The notes beneath the pieces were generated by a model that had not been told where the DNA came from, searched no databases, and worked only from the letters and a program-made list of their open reading frames with translations. From assembly GCF_019093865.1 (NCBI RefSeq), contig NZ_JABJXD010000011.1:9109-73108 (forward strand): 64,000 nt of DNA, given 5' to 3'. This document shows positions 1 through 9,318 of the stretch, one piece after another. Position numbers and translations under genes: made by a program. The stretch's first letter is position 1. Every line of letters starts with the position of its first letter. The stretch is from Lentibacillus saliphilus. GTDB taxonomy: Bacteria > Bacillota > Bacilli > Bacillales > Amphibacillaceae.

Positions 1-2667
1 GCCTAATTCATCCGTTGTCAAACCTTCTTGAAGCATATTGCCGTCGGAATCCTGTAGTTCAAAGATAGCACCTTCAAGTGTCAAGTCTGCATCATCTTCG
101 TCTACTTTGATGAGCTCTACAGAACCTGTTGACAGTTCATTTGTTTTTGTAACTGATGCTTGTTCTACCTGACCCTTTTCAATCTCAAATAAGACTGGTG
201 TCGGATCCAAGTCATAACCAAACGGCGCCTTTGTTTCAACAAACTGATACAGGCCAGGCTTGAGGTCCTCAACGACGAGCATGCCTGATTCGTCAGTTAC
301 TAAGCCTTCCTGCAGTACATTGCCCTCTGAATCCTGTAGCTCAAACTCTACCCCTTGGAGTGTGTTCTCCGTATTGTCCTGATCCACTTTTAGAAGTTCT
401 ACCGAGCCTGTTGACAGTTCATTCGTTTTTGACACTGTTGCTTGTTCTGTCTGACCTATTTCAATCGTAAACTCGACTGGCGTTGGATCTAAGTCATAGC
501 CAAACGGCGCCGCTGTTTCAACAAACTGATACGTGCCTGGCTTGAGATCTTCAACGACGAGCTTACCACTTTCATCCGTTGTTAAGCCTTCTTGAAGCAT
601 ATTGCCTTCTGAATCTTGTAATTCAAATACGGCACCTTCAAGCATAAGATCCCTATTATCTACATCTACTTTAGTTAGTTCTACCGAGCCTGTTGAAAGC
701 TCGTTTGCTTTCGTCACTGTTGCCTGATGAACCTGACCTCTTTCAATCTCAAACACGACTGGTGTTGGGTCTAAGTCATAACCAAATGGTGCTTCTGTTT
801 CAACAAACTGATACGTGCCTGGCTTAAGATCTTCAACGACGAGCTTGCCGGATTCGTCCGTTACTAAGCCTTCTCGAAGCATGTTGCCGTCTGAATCCTG
901 TAGTTCAAATACGGCACCTGCTAGTGGCGCATCGTTATTGTCGCTATCTGTTTTTGTCAGTTCAACCGCTCCTGTAGATAACACATTCTCAGCTATTACT
1001 TGAACGGTTTGAACATCTGCCTCTGTTTTCGCTTTTTCAATCGTAAAGTCGATTGGCGTCGGGTTGAGATCATAACCGAATGGCGCCTCTGTTTCGATGA
1101 ACTGATAATCACCTGGTTTTAAATCTTCAACGACGATCTTGCCATCGGCATTTGTTGTTAAATCTTCTTGAAGCACTTGACCGTCTGCATCAAGCAACTT
1201 GAATACAGCACCTGGTAACGGCGCATCATTATGATCAACATCAACCTTCGTGAGCTCGACAGGACCACGGATTAATTCGTTTTCAACTAGTACTGTCAAT
1301 GTGTCTGTCTGACTCTTAACAATTTCAAACTCAATCGGCTGATCCAATAATTGATAATAGTCAGGTGCTTGCGTTTCTACGAATTGATAATGTCCAGGTC
1401 GTAAATTTCCAACGCTTATTTTACCGTCTGCACCCGTTGTTAAACCTTCTTGAAGGATATTGCCTGCTGCGTCCTGTAGCTCGAACACCGCGCCTTCAAG
1501 GACATGCTCCTGATTGTCTGCGTCAACCTTAATGAGTTCAACCGCTCCTGGTATAAGCTCATTTTCAGCTTGAACGTTAACAGTGATCACGTCAGCTTCT
1601 GTCTTACTTCTTTCGATGGTAAAATCATAGCTTTTGTTACCTAATTGATAATGTTCAGGTGCAGCTGTTTCGATGAACGTATAGTTACCAGGCTTTAATT
1701 GATCAACGAAAATTTGTCCCTGTTCATCTGTTGTTAAGCCTTCTGCAATCGTTTGTCCTTGTTCATCTACGAGTTTGAATGTTGCACCAGGTAAGACAAT
1801 GCTATTGTCCTGCTGATCAACCTTCGTCAGTAAAACCTCACCTGTGATGAGTGTATTCGGTGCATCCACTTGTATCGTTGCCGTTTCACCAGCGACCACT
1901 TCAAACTCAATTGGTGTCGGATCTAATTGGAAATAATCCGGTGCTTTCGTTTCAATAAAGTGGTACGTACCTTCCTCCAAGTTATTTACAAAAATCTTCC
2001 CACCTAGATCAGTGTTTAAATTAGAGTGAATTATCGTACCATCTGCTTGTATAAGTTTAAACTCTGCTCCTTCTAATGTTTCTGTTTGATCATCCTCATT
2101 AAATTTAACCAATTCAACCGAGCCTAATTTTAAGTTCTCAGCGGTCACATATATCGGCTCAGTTTGTTTCTCTGTAATGTTAAAGGTGATCGATTCTGTT
2201 AATATTTTGTAACCATCCGGAGCGGCAACCTCAGTAAATTGATACTGTCCTGGGGCTAAATCGCCTTTATAAATTAACCCGTTTTCATCTGTCGTAAATT
2301 CACCTATTAATTGCTCGTCAAGTGTTTGAAGTTTGAACGTCGCCCCTGGTAACGTTTCGCCAGTTTCAGCATCAACCTTCGTTAACTGTACGTCTCGAAT
2401 GATTTTCTTGTTCTGTATCGTCACTTTGGATACATCCGCATCAACAGTTACAGGCTTTTGACCATTAATACCGACAACGTACCCTTCTGGTGCATTCGTT
2501 TCTTTAAGAATATAGTCACCATACAAGAGCTTATTAAAGGTCACTTTTCCATCAGAACCTGTTGTCTCGCTGCGAATAAAATTGCTGTCCTTATCGTAAA
2601 GTTCAAATGTTGCACCTGAAAGTACAGTGCCATCAGCTGCATCTGTTTTGGTTACTTCTAGACTACC
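1..2667 (-). repeat. tandem CnaB-coding repeats
   Basis: These are about 9.5 in-frame copies of a 90-97-codon unit. The copies nearest the window edge are exactly 282 bp apart: the matching stretch begins at 119, 401, 683 and 965. They are nearly identical in protein sequence, for example the shared segment VVEDLKPGTYQFVET. Copies nearer the N-terminus (residues 930-1300) are much more diverged. This gradient suggests recent expansion at the C-terminal side by recombination. Confidence 0.92.
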
Positions 2668-5454
2668 GACTTCTCCGTCTATTCCACCACCGATGTTAGA
2701 TAGATCGATCTTTTGTGTGATCGAGTTATCTGTCGGAATCTCAGCAGTTTCATCACCTTGGAACGATACGTCGTTGCTAATATTGCCGTCCCCTTTAAAC
2801 ATGATTCTCGTATCATATTCAAGGACATATGCACGTTCAATCGTTTCTTTCACAAAATGGATGGTAAATGTTTCTGTGCCATCAGCGTTTTCAACGATCT
2901 CTAATGTATAGTCTGTGCCTTCTTCTAACAAACTGCCTTTTTTAATGCTGTTTGAATCTACGGTTGTATCATACAGCTTAATTGAATCTCTTAACAACAG
3001 CTGATTGGCACTTGGCGTGTCAGACAAGGATACGTTAGATACCTTTGATTGAGCATAGTTAATGTTCACGCGCCAATTAACGATCCGCGGATTATCTGCA
3101 TTTTGTTCAGCTGTTTTTTTCGTATATTCTCCACCGTGTGTCGGTGATACAGCAGCATCTAGAGAAAAGTCAGCTTGATTATCACTTTTAATAGTGGCTG
3201 TATTATCATATGTCTTTTCCACGAGCTGATCATTCAAGTCTGTCTCATATTCAATCAAGTACGGAGTTGTAATATCACCGAGTAGCACTTGGAAGCCCGG
3301 TTCGCCGTTAGGACCTTCCACCGTTGCAACGGTGTAATCAGCTGCATTTACAGGCTCACCTTTTCGGTACCCATTAACGCCACCCGTTAATTCCATATGG
3401 TAGACTTTTACGGAATTGATATCAAAGTTCTGGTTGCCTAATATGAAATCCTCAACGACCGCATTGTTGAGTGTTGCTTTGTTGTAGTTGACACCAATTT
3501 CCCAGCTGATGACTTTCGTCTCTAAGTTGTATGATCCACCTTTAAACCCGTTTGCTTTCGTATGTTCGTCAGGTGTAAAGGTCGATTCATTATCTTTATT
3601 ATTATGAGGGTCATTATCCTCTACCGCATCATATTTGAGTGTTACGTTATTTGTGTAGCTCTCTGCTCCTGGTTCTGTCTCATCAAAATCAATATCAGCG
3701 GTAATATAAATATATACCTTCTCATTCAACGTCGGAAATTCGAACGTTAACGTTTGTTGACCATCATAAGTGTGTGTATATTCACTTGCTGGAACGGGGT
3801 CGCCACTATTTGCATAGACAACTTCGACATTGTTTTTAGTGAACCCTTTCGGCAACGTATCCGTTACGATCACGTTCTTCATCTCATAACGGTCACCATT
3901 AACTGTTACCCGCCACTGAGTTGTTTTATTATCATAATCTGTTTCAGAGCCTGTCATAGATTTCCTGAGCAGCTGCTGTCTAACGTACCTTTCAGATTCT
4001 GCTGTATTGCCAAAGGTATCTTCTACTGTATTCTTCACTGTTATTGAATTACGGACACGCTCAGTTGGAGAGGTCGTGTACATAATCTTGTATGCATCTG
4101 ATATGGCGTTATTAAACTGCAAATCAAACGAATGACCGTTTTTGGTAACGGTGTATTCTGTTGCAGACACCTCTTCCGTACCTTCTTCTTTCCCTGTATC
4201 AGGATTTATGGCTACTTTGTATACTTTAACGCTGGCTTCATCCAGTGTCCAATTCGTATTTCCCGACGTGTCGGTTAATATCGCTTGCTCTTGAGATATT
4301 GTTTTTTCGTCATAATTATATTTTACTTCCCATGACAAGGTTTGATCATATGAGCTCTTGTTCGTATTAGACTTTTCTAACGGTTGGCCACGCTTGACCG
4401 CTACAGTTGCTGCAGCTTTTAATGGGTCTATCTGATCACCATTCAATGTAGCCGTATTTTTATATGACTCTCCTTTATCATCCGTCGGAATTTCGGTGTC
4501 ATAAACAACACGATAAGCAGAATCAATTGTGCCCATTTCGAGTGGGAAGGCATCACCAAATCCATGCCCCGTTAATTCTTCCGTCCTGCTTTCGTCAATG
4601 GTGCCGTCTGCATTCATATGTAGCTTGTACACCTTTAATGAACCTGCTTTAAATGCATGATTGCCTTCAGTAGTATCATCGAGTACGGCATTATCGATCG
4701 TTTCGAGTTTTTTATTAAAATCTACCGTCCATGTGATAACTTCAGTGTTATAAGCTTTATTAGGGACCCCTTTTTTGTCAATGGCGCCGCCTTTAGGGAT
4801 AAACTTCACAGGAAACGTGATAGATTCACCATCCACAACCGGAAAAACAACTTCTTCCCCTTCCGCTGAGCCGGCATAATGAGCATCAAATTCCGACTCT
4901 GCTTCAATATAGCCAGATATGGCAGAGTTGTTTTCAATGTTTTCATTAAATGTGATTTCTATTTCACCGTCTTTGGTAACGATAAAATGACCGAAAACAG
5001 TACCATCTGATGTAGTAAGTTCTTTCGGCTCTGGGTTTGGTTGGATTGTAAACATGTCGGGAATTTGAATCATATATGTCGATCCAGCCCCGTAGCTGTG
5101 TCCGTCTGGTAACGCGAAATCATACCTGATCTTAACTTTAAATTCATCATACGGATCTTCCACGATAATTTCTTCTCCAGGTGGCAATTCCAATTCGGAG
5201 CCGTCAGCCAATTTATGGATTAGCTTGACGTCTGTAATAAGATTTTCGGTAATTTCTTGTGCTGTCCGTTCAATTTGAACGTCTGAATTGCGTGATGCTA
5301 TGTCATCTTGCTCTTGCTGCTGTTCAAGGGATTGTTCGTGTGATTCGTTATCCGATTGGACGACATCTTTCCCGTCCATTTGTGCGAAAACGAAGCTGCT
5401 AGATAACGTTTGAAATAGTAATAGTACGATAAATAATACACTTAGCCGCTTCAC
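1..5454 (-). CDS. giant secreted adhesin with CnaB repeats (3' end outside window)
   Basis: An open frame of 1818 codons runs off the window edge without a stop. The GTG start at 5454 follows GGAGG with 8 nt spacing. Residues 1-25 form a signal peptide (MKRL, hydrophobic core, cut after VFA). Residues about 60-200 look like an Ig-like adhesin domain. About 200-925 hold five modules resembling the collagen-binding (Cna A) fold, each with a W-x-V/I strand and a later VKVY-like strand. From residue 930 there are nine full CnaB (SpaA, prealbumin-like) domains plus part of a tenth. Each starts like VELTKVD and carries an ETxAPxGY-like segment, the Lys and Glu expected to form intramolecular isopeptide bonds. 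By family this is a surface stalk protein for adhesion or biofilm. A C-terminal sorting signal would lie outside the window, so wall anchoring is not shown. A response regulator gene lies directly upstream on the same strand. Confidence 0.93.
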   Translation of the reverse strand, partial: MKRLSVLFIVLLLFQTLSSSFVFAQMDGKDVVQSDNESHEQSLEQQQEQDDIASRNSDVQIERTAQEITENLITDVKLIHKLADGSELELPPGEEIIVEDPYDEFKVKIRYDFALPDGHSYGAGSTYMIQIPDMFTIQPNPEPKELTTSDGTVFGHFIVTKDGEIEITFNENIENNSAISGYIEAESEFDAHYAGSAEGEEVVFPVVDGESITFPVKFIPKGGAIDKKGVPNKAYNTEVITWTVDFNKKLETIDNAVLDDTTEGNHAFKAGSLKVYKLHMNADGTIDESRTEELTGHGFGDAFPLEMGTIDSAYRVVYDTEIPTDDKGESYKNTATLNGDQIDPLKAAATVAVKRGQPLEKSNTNKSSYDQTLSWEVKYNYDEKTISQEQAILTDTSGNTNWTLDEASVKVYKVAINPDTGKEEGTEEVSATEYTVTKNGHSFDLQFNNAISDAYKIMYTTSPTERVRNSITVKNTVEDTFGNTAESERYVRQQLLRKSMTGSETDYDNKTTQWRVTVNGDRYEMKNVIVTDTLPKGFTKNNVEVVYANSGDPVPASEYTHTYDGQQTLTFEFPTLNEKVYIYITADIDFDETEPGAESYTNNVTLKYDAVEDNDPHNNKDNESTFTPDEHTKANGFKGGSYNLETKVISWEIGVNYNKATLNNAVVEDFILGNQNFDINSVKVYHMELTGGVNGYRKGEPVNAADYTVATVEGPNGEPGFQVLLGDITTPYLIEYETDLNDQLVEKTYDNTATIKSDNQADFSLDAAVSPTHGGEYTKKTAEQNADNPRIVNWRVNINYAQSKVSNVSLSDTPSANQLLLRDSIKLYDTTVDSNSIKKGSLLEEGTDYTLEIVENADGTETFTIHFVKETIERAYVLEYDTRIMFKGDGNISNDVSFQGDETAEIPTDNSITQKIDLSNIGGGIDGEVGSLEVTKTDAADGTVLSGATFELYDKDSNFIRSETTGSDGKVTFNKLLYGDYILKETNAPEGYVVGINGQKPVTVDADVSKVTIQNKKIIRDVQLTKVDAETGETLPGATFKLQTLDEQLIGEFTTDENGLIYKGDLAPGQYQFTEVAAPDGYKILTESITFNITEKQTEPIYVTAENLKLGSVELVKFNEDDQTETLEGAEFKLIQADGTIIHSNLNTDLGGKIFVNNLEEGTYHFIETKAPDYFQLDPTPIEFEVVAGETATIQVDAPNTLITGEVLLTKVDQQDNSIVLPGATFKLVDEQGQTIAEGLTTDEQGQIFVDQLKPGNYTFIETAAPEHYQLGNKSYDFTIERSKTEADVITVNVQAENELIPGAVELIKVDADNQEHVLEGAVFELQDAAGNILQEGLTTGADGKISVGNLRPGHYQFVETQAPDYYQLLDQPIEFEIVKSQTDTLTVLVENELIRGPVELTKVDVDHNDAPLPGAVFKLLDADGQVLQEDLTTNADGKIVVEDLKPGDYQFIETEAPFGYDLNPTPIDFTIEKAKTEADVQTVQVIAENVLSTGAVELTKTDSDNNDAPLAGAVFELQDSDGNMLREGLVTDESGKLVVEDLKPGTYQFVETEAPFGYDLDPTPVVFEIERGQVHQATVTKANELSTGSVELTKVDVDNRDLMLEGAVFELQDSEGNMLQEGLTTDESGKLVVEDLKPGTYQFVETAAPFGYDLDPTPVEFTIEIGQTEQATVSKTNELSTGSVELLKVDQDNTENTLQGVEFELQDSEGNVLQEGLVTDESGMLVVEDLKPGLYQFVETKAPFGYDLDPTPVLFEIEKGQVEQASVTKTNELSTGSVELIKVDEDDADLTLEGAIFELQDSDGNMLQEGLTTDELG

Positions 5455-5496
5455 TGCAAGTGCCTCCTTCTTTGTTAAGTCATCCTATATAAGAAT

Positions 5497-5537
5497 TTAA
5501 TAGAAACAACTCGACAAAACCTCAACAACAACCGAAA
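5497..5537 (-). promoter_or_regulatory. adhesin promoter with 11-bp direct repeats
   Basis: On the minus strand TTGAGG and TATTAA (5497-5502) are 17 nt apart and lie upstream of the adhesin start. The -35 area overlaps three head-to-tail 11-mers, written on the plus strand as AACAACTCGAC (5505-5515), AAAACCTCAAC (5516-5526) and AACAACCGAAA (5527-5537). SARP/BTAD activators are known to bind direct heptamer repeats at 11-bp period just upstream of a -10 box. The neighbouring regulator is of that family. The link is inference. Confidence 0.4.
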
Positions 5538-5658
5538 ATATGACAAATTACAACATACACACTGGGTATAATGTACTATTCGCGTGAAAGGTGGGGTGTT
5601 TTTTTAAAATCATTTCTTTTTTTGAGTCATATAAAAACACTAAAGAAGGATTGAATGC

Positions 5659-5713
5659 AAAAAAAATACACTAGATTCTTCCACAGGACTTTACCTACTG
5701 GAAGGAATCAGTG
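5659..5713 (-). terminator. intrinsic terminator after the response regulator
   Basis: Minus-strand arms CACTGATTCCTTCCA and TGGAAGAATCTAGTG pair with small bulges and are followed by a run of eight T. It lies 19 bp past the regulator stop codon and separates it from the adhesin transcript. Confidence 0.7.
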
Positions 5714-5731
5714 CTTTTTATAAATGAATCT

Positions 5732-6859
5732 CTATTGTCTATTTTTCCAACGGCTATACCAGTTCGCAATCTCTGAATTCATACTAATCCCTATGTCTTC
5801 GAGGGCACGCTTCAAGTCATTATAATGATGATAGACTAACATTGGATAACCGTGATTCGCATATACTCTCATAAGGGTGAATGCAGCGCGCTCTTCTTCA
5901 GGACGCACGTTGCATATTTTAATATACCAAGTTTGTGCTTCTTCCATACAATCATGTTTATAATAGCAGTCTGCAATTTTATAAGCATAACTCAACCAAA
6001 GCTGTTCAAGGCGATAACGTTCCGATTCTGCCCATACATAGCCATACTTATCAAGATAAGGGGCTGTATATAATGCCATGATCGATTCATATGTAAATAC
6101 CGTATCTAAGTTCAACTCTTGCGTAGATGTTATACGTTGCGCCCATTCTGTAATATCAAGCGTGACATTATGAGTTTGAAGGACGTAACCTTCACCTTTA
6201 TTTTCGACCTTTAAATGATCTTTATATACCAATAGCGTTTTTCGAACATGATATATAGCAGTATAAAGCTGCGAGAATGCTTTCGCAGGCTCATCTGTTG
6301 GCCAAAGCAGTTCAATTAATTCTGACTTACGAACCGGCTGACCAACGTGATGTAGAAGATATAGAAATAATTCCTCTGCTTTAGACGTTCGCCATTGAAG
6401 TGTCTCCGGTGTACGATTAGCCGTCGTGATGGTAAGCTCACCAAACACATTGACCTGCAATTGATCATGATTCGAAGGTGGATTATTACCATCCGCTTTA
6501 TGATTTGCTTCAAGGCGCTTGACTGTTTGAGTCAAGCGGTCTAATTGAACAGGCTTCATAAGATAATCCAATGCGTTTAATTCAAACGCTTGAACCGCAT
6601 ATTCATTGTACGCTGTCACAAAAACAATCATGATGTTCGGGTTCTTATTTAAAATTTGCTCTGCCAGCTCAAGTCCATTGACTTCAGGCATGTCAATATC
6701 GAGAAAAACTGTGTCAATCTCCATTAATAAATGTGTCTGCGCTTCGACGTCAAAATACGTAAACGTGCCTTCAACCGTCATGTCACTTATTTTGTTTATC
6801 TGACGCTCCAGGAACTCAAGCGCAAGATGTTCATCATCTACGAGTATGGCTTTCATCAT
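5732..6859 (-). CDS. response regulator with BTAD (SARP-like) output domain
   Basis: A 375-residue two-component regulator. The receiver domain (about 3-118) has the acidic pair D8-D9, phospho-acceptor D54 in VFLDIDMP, T82 and K102 (MKP). A winged-helix DNA-binding domain follows (about 132-230, with the segment TSKAEELFLYLLHH). A helical BTAD domain occupies about 235-375. This architecture is rarer in Bacilli than NarL or OmpR types. AGGAG lies 6-9 nt before a double Met start. No histidine kinase is nearby, so it is either an orphan or is paired with a distant kinase. It sits between cwlD and the giant adhesin, all on one strand. Direct repeats at the adhesin promoter suggest that gene as a target; this is inference. 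Confidence 0.88.
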   Translation of the reverse strand: MMKAILVDDEHLALEFLERQINKISDMTVEGTFTYFDVEAQTHLLMEIDTVFLDIDMPEVNGLELAEQILNKNPNIMIVFVTAYNEYAVQAFELNALDYLMKPVQLDRLTQTVKRLEANHKADGNNPPSNHDQLQVNVFGELTITTANRTPETLQWRTSKAEELFLYLLHHVGQPVRKSELIELLWPTDEPAKAFSQLYTAIYHVRKTLLVYKDHLKVENKGEGYVLQTHNVTLDITEWAQRITSTQELNLDTVFTYESIMALYTAPYLDKYGYVWAESERYRLEQLWLSYAYKIADCYYKHDCMEEAQTWYIKICNVRPEEERAAFTLMRVYANHGYPMLVYHHYNDLKRALEDIGISMNSEIANWYSRWKNRQ

Positions 6860-6995
6860 TCCATTCTCCTCTTCTGCACATTAATAACATTTTAAATGGT
6901 ATCACACACAAATCGAAAAGGAAAAAAATAACAACTACATCTAGGAAAAGAGGGATAGAATTAGAGCGCCTTTATAGAAATGCAATTGAATCGTA

Positions 6996-7715
6996 TCAGT
7001 CCTGTTCCTCCGGATCCTCAGTCACATAACGTAAAATCCCCTGATAAATACTTCCCGCCATTTGCTGTTGATACCCCTCTTGATTGAGCTGGTCGCGCTC
7101 TTGAGCATTTGACAAAAAGCCAATTTCAACGAGGGTAGACGGCACTTCGGCATGCTTAAGTAAATAAAGCGTATTAACTGCTAATGGCGTTCGCGTTGTA
7201 TTTTCTAGGTTACGGGTTATTTCTGACTGAATCATCGTAGCCAAATGCTTACTTTCATCAAACTTTGGATGGTAGAACGTCTGCGCGCCGCTCCATTGTG
7301 GTGATGGAATGGCATTTAAATGAATGGTCACAAAAAAGTCCGCCTCTTTTTCCTTGATGAAAGCCATACGATTTCTAATATCCTCAGCTTTACGTCTTGA
7401 TAAGCCTTGCGTCCCTTTATCCGCTAGATCTGTATCTGTTTCTCGTGTCATATAGACGAGCGCACCTGCTTGCTGTAAGTAATCTTTTAGCTTCTTGGCA
7501 ACATTTAAGGCAATGTCTTTTTCTAAGATATCGCCTGCCCCAACCGCACCGCCATCTGCGCCGCCATGACCAGGATCAATAACGATCGTCTTCCCCGTTA
7601 ATGGTAATGACCATGTTTTCCATACATCATCAGCTTGTGGAATGGGTGCCATAATTAAAAATACGAGCACGCCCACGCCTGCTAGCCACGCTATTACATG
7701 ATTGATTCGCCTCAT
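6996..7715 (-). CDS. cwlD: N-acetylmuramoyl-L-alanine amidase CwlD
   Basis: A 239-residue Amidase_3 protein close to the usual CwlD length. Residues about 7-24 form a membrane anchor or signal. The zinc and catalytic set is visible: H50 in IDPGHGG, E65, H132 in TIHLN, and E197 in LVEIGFLSN. In Bacillus, CwlD works with PdaA to make muramic-delta-lactam in spore cortex peptidoglycan, which germination enzymes need. In B. subtilis cwlD lies close to rpsI; here about 13 kb of other DNA separates them. The span 6860-6995 upstream of its neighbour holds no gene. Confidence 0.93.
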   Translation of the reverse strand: MRRINHVIAWLAGVGVLVFLIMAPIPQADDVWKTWSLPLTGKTIVIDPGHGGADGGAVGAGDILEKDIALNVAKKLKDYLQQAGALVYMTRETDTDLADKGTQGLSRRKAEDIRNRMAFIKEKEADFFVTIHLNAIPSPQWSGAQTFYHPKFDESKHLATMIQSEITRNLENTTRTPLAVNTLYLLKHAEVPSTLVEIGFLSNAQERDQLNQEGYQQQMAGSIYQGILRYVTEDPEEQD

Positions 7716-7808
7716 GTGCCTCGCCCCTTATACAATCTGCTTGTATATCGTATGGGACAAGGCACAGGATTATGACTGATCGCATTCAAAAGAGCGATCA
7801 TTCCCCCA

Positions 7809-7968
7809 GCCGCATAACGTCATATTGGGCCGCATATATTCCAATCCCCACGTATAAATTATATTTGAGACGTATATATTGAAAACAAAGCGTATATATC
7901 AATAACGCGCCGCATAACCGTCCAGCCAGCCGCATAAATTGCAAAACGGCCGCATACGCCGTTCCTGA
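7809..7968. repeat. 20-bp phased GCCGCATA array, copy 1
   Basis: Eight consecutive 20-bp units start at 7809, 7829, 7849, 7869, 7889, 7909, 7929 and 7949. Five begin GCCGCATA; the three central ones are CACGTATA, GACGTATA and AGCGTATA. The rest of each unit is variable and AT-rich, often continuing as TATT or AATT. The array fills the gap between the eis-like stop and the cwlD start, a stretch with no credible gene. A second array with the same motif, period and orientation lies at 40456-40615. Confidence 0.85.
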
Positions 7969-8020
7969 TCTGCAGCACTGAACACTATTAAACAATCTAA
8001 CTCATCCATAATTCCTAATT

Positions 8021-9190
8021 CTAGAAAAAATCAGCGGTATAAACACGGTGCTGAGGAATCATCTGTTCAAGCGCTTCAACATCAGCTCTACGTGCGTTTA
8101 AAAGCCCAGCTTCTTTTAAAGCGGTTGGACGCTTATAACCAAGGAGCATCATCGTTAACAGTTGAACCGAGCACTTAACACCTTGGTCATTTACATGATT
8201 TTGAATGGCTGTCACACGTGTAGCTCCATCAGTTTGTGTGACATGATATGTCCCACTGTTTTCCGGCATAAATTCGTCTTCTACAGAAAGCTTTACACTG
8301 TGATTCACAGCTTCAAATGGGTATGCCTGCAAAAAACCAGGTACATCCACGATACGTGCCATGAAATACGGTGACAGCTTTTGTTCATAACGCGGATCGT
8401 CTACGTGCAAGACAAGTGGATCGTCCTCTGGTAAAACAATTTTAACCTTTTCAGCCATTGAATCATGCTGACCGATAAATTGGTACAGCAGCCAGCGTGC
8501 GTTTAAATCGGCAAACGCGATATCTGTGACCGTTAATACGTCTTTTTTCACGTGATAAATGACGTAGCCAACCGGCTTATCATCCTGATTATAGGCGACA
8601 GCGATATGGTGTTTATCCTTTAACACGCGATCACGCCACCAGCCTTCATCACGCTTGAGCGTTCCTGTAAATTGCGTAGCATACGCAGTATAAATGGAAT
8701 CAAGCACGTTCAAATCGCCTTCAACCCGACGTACGTAGCCTTCAGGGTTCCAGCGCTTTTTAAAAGCTGACATCGGGATGTCACATCGCACTTCATTAAA
8801 GGCAAGCTCCCAACCATATTTCCGATAAAACGTAAAAGAAAAAGGATAAAGAAATGACAGCATTTGACCTTCTGCGCGCATATGCTTTAAAGCATGTGTT
8901 AATAAATCCTTCACAAGGCCTTGGCGACGATACTCTGGCCATGTCGCAACAGAGCTAATCCCGCCCATTTTGAACACTTTTCCTTTAATATAGACCGATA
9001 AAGGAATGAGGTGCGTTTTAGCAGCGAGATTCCCATCAACAAACATTCCCCAAATCACATGGCGTTCAGCTTCCTTCACCTTTTTATCCATCTCTTCTGG
9101 AGATAGCTCATACTGAAAGGCGAACTGTGACAACGCAAATATGTCATCCTGATGTAACTTTGCATCCAAAGTTTTTAACGTTTTATTCAT
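8021..9190 (-). CDS. Eis-like GNAT N-acetyltransferase
   Basis: A 389-residue protein of the Eis type: an N-terminal GNAT domain, a second GNAT-like half, and a C-terminal SCP2-like part. The acetyl-CoA loop is at 82-94 (ATWPEYRRQGLVK), preceded by the strand GGISSV. The segment FYRKYGWE (about 121-128) matches the place of the conserved Tyr of Eis. The chain ends in Phe-Phe; in mycobacterial Eis the terminal Phe carboxylate takes part in catalysis. The family acetylates amines, including aminoglycosides in some members; the substrate here is unknown. GGAGGAAT lies ahead of the ATG. It is a single gene downstream of the phn operon terminator. Confidence 0.85.
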   Translation of the reverse strand: MNKTLKTLDAKLHQDDIFALSQFAFQYELSPEEMDKKVKEAERHVIWGMFVDGNLAAKTHLIPLSVYIKGKVFKMGGISSVATWPEYRRQGLVKDLLTHALKHMRAEGQMLSFLYPFSFTFYRKYGWELAFNEVRCDIPMSAFKKRWNPEGYVRRVEGDLNVLDSIYTAYATQFTGTLKRDEGWWRDRVLKDKHHIAVAYNQDDKPVGYVIYHVKKDVLTVTDIAFADLNARWLLYQFIGQHDSMAEKVKIVLPEDDPLVLHVDDPRYEQKLSPYFMARIVDVPGFLQAYPFEAVNHSVKLSVEDEFMPENSGTYHVTQTDGATRVTAIQNHVNDQGVKCSVQLLTMMLLGYKRPTALKEAGLLNARRADVEALEQMIPQHRVYTADFF

Positions 9191-9274
9191 CGGGCATTCC
9201 TCCTCTTTTTGACTATACCATAGCTCTAGCGCTTTGCTAAATGGATTGTGTCCTAAAGAGGCTTTCCAAATATT

Positions 9275-9318
9275 AAAATGACGTGCCTCACCTTTTCTTG
9301 AACACTCTGCACGTCGTT
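9275..9318 (-). terminator. terminator of the phn operon
   Basis: Minus-strand arms AACGACGTGC and GCACGTCATT form a 10-bp stem with a long loop, followed by TTTAA. It overlaps the stop codon of the last permease gene. Confidence 0.6.

Noticed and set aside
7798-7995. Minus-strand 65-codon frame across the GCCGCATA array
   Set aside because: It consists largely of the 20-bp repeat units, which shift frame every unit, and has no ribosome site.
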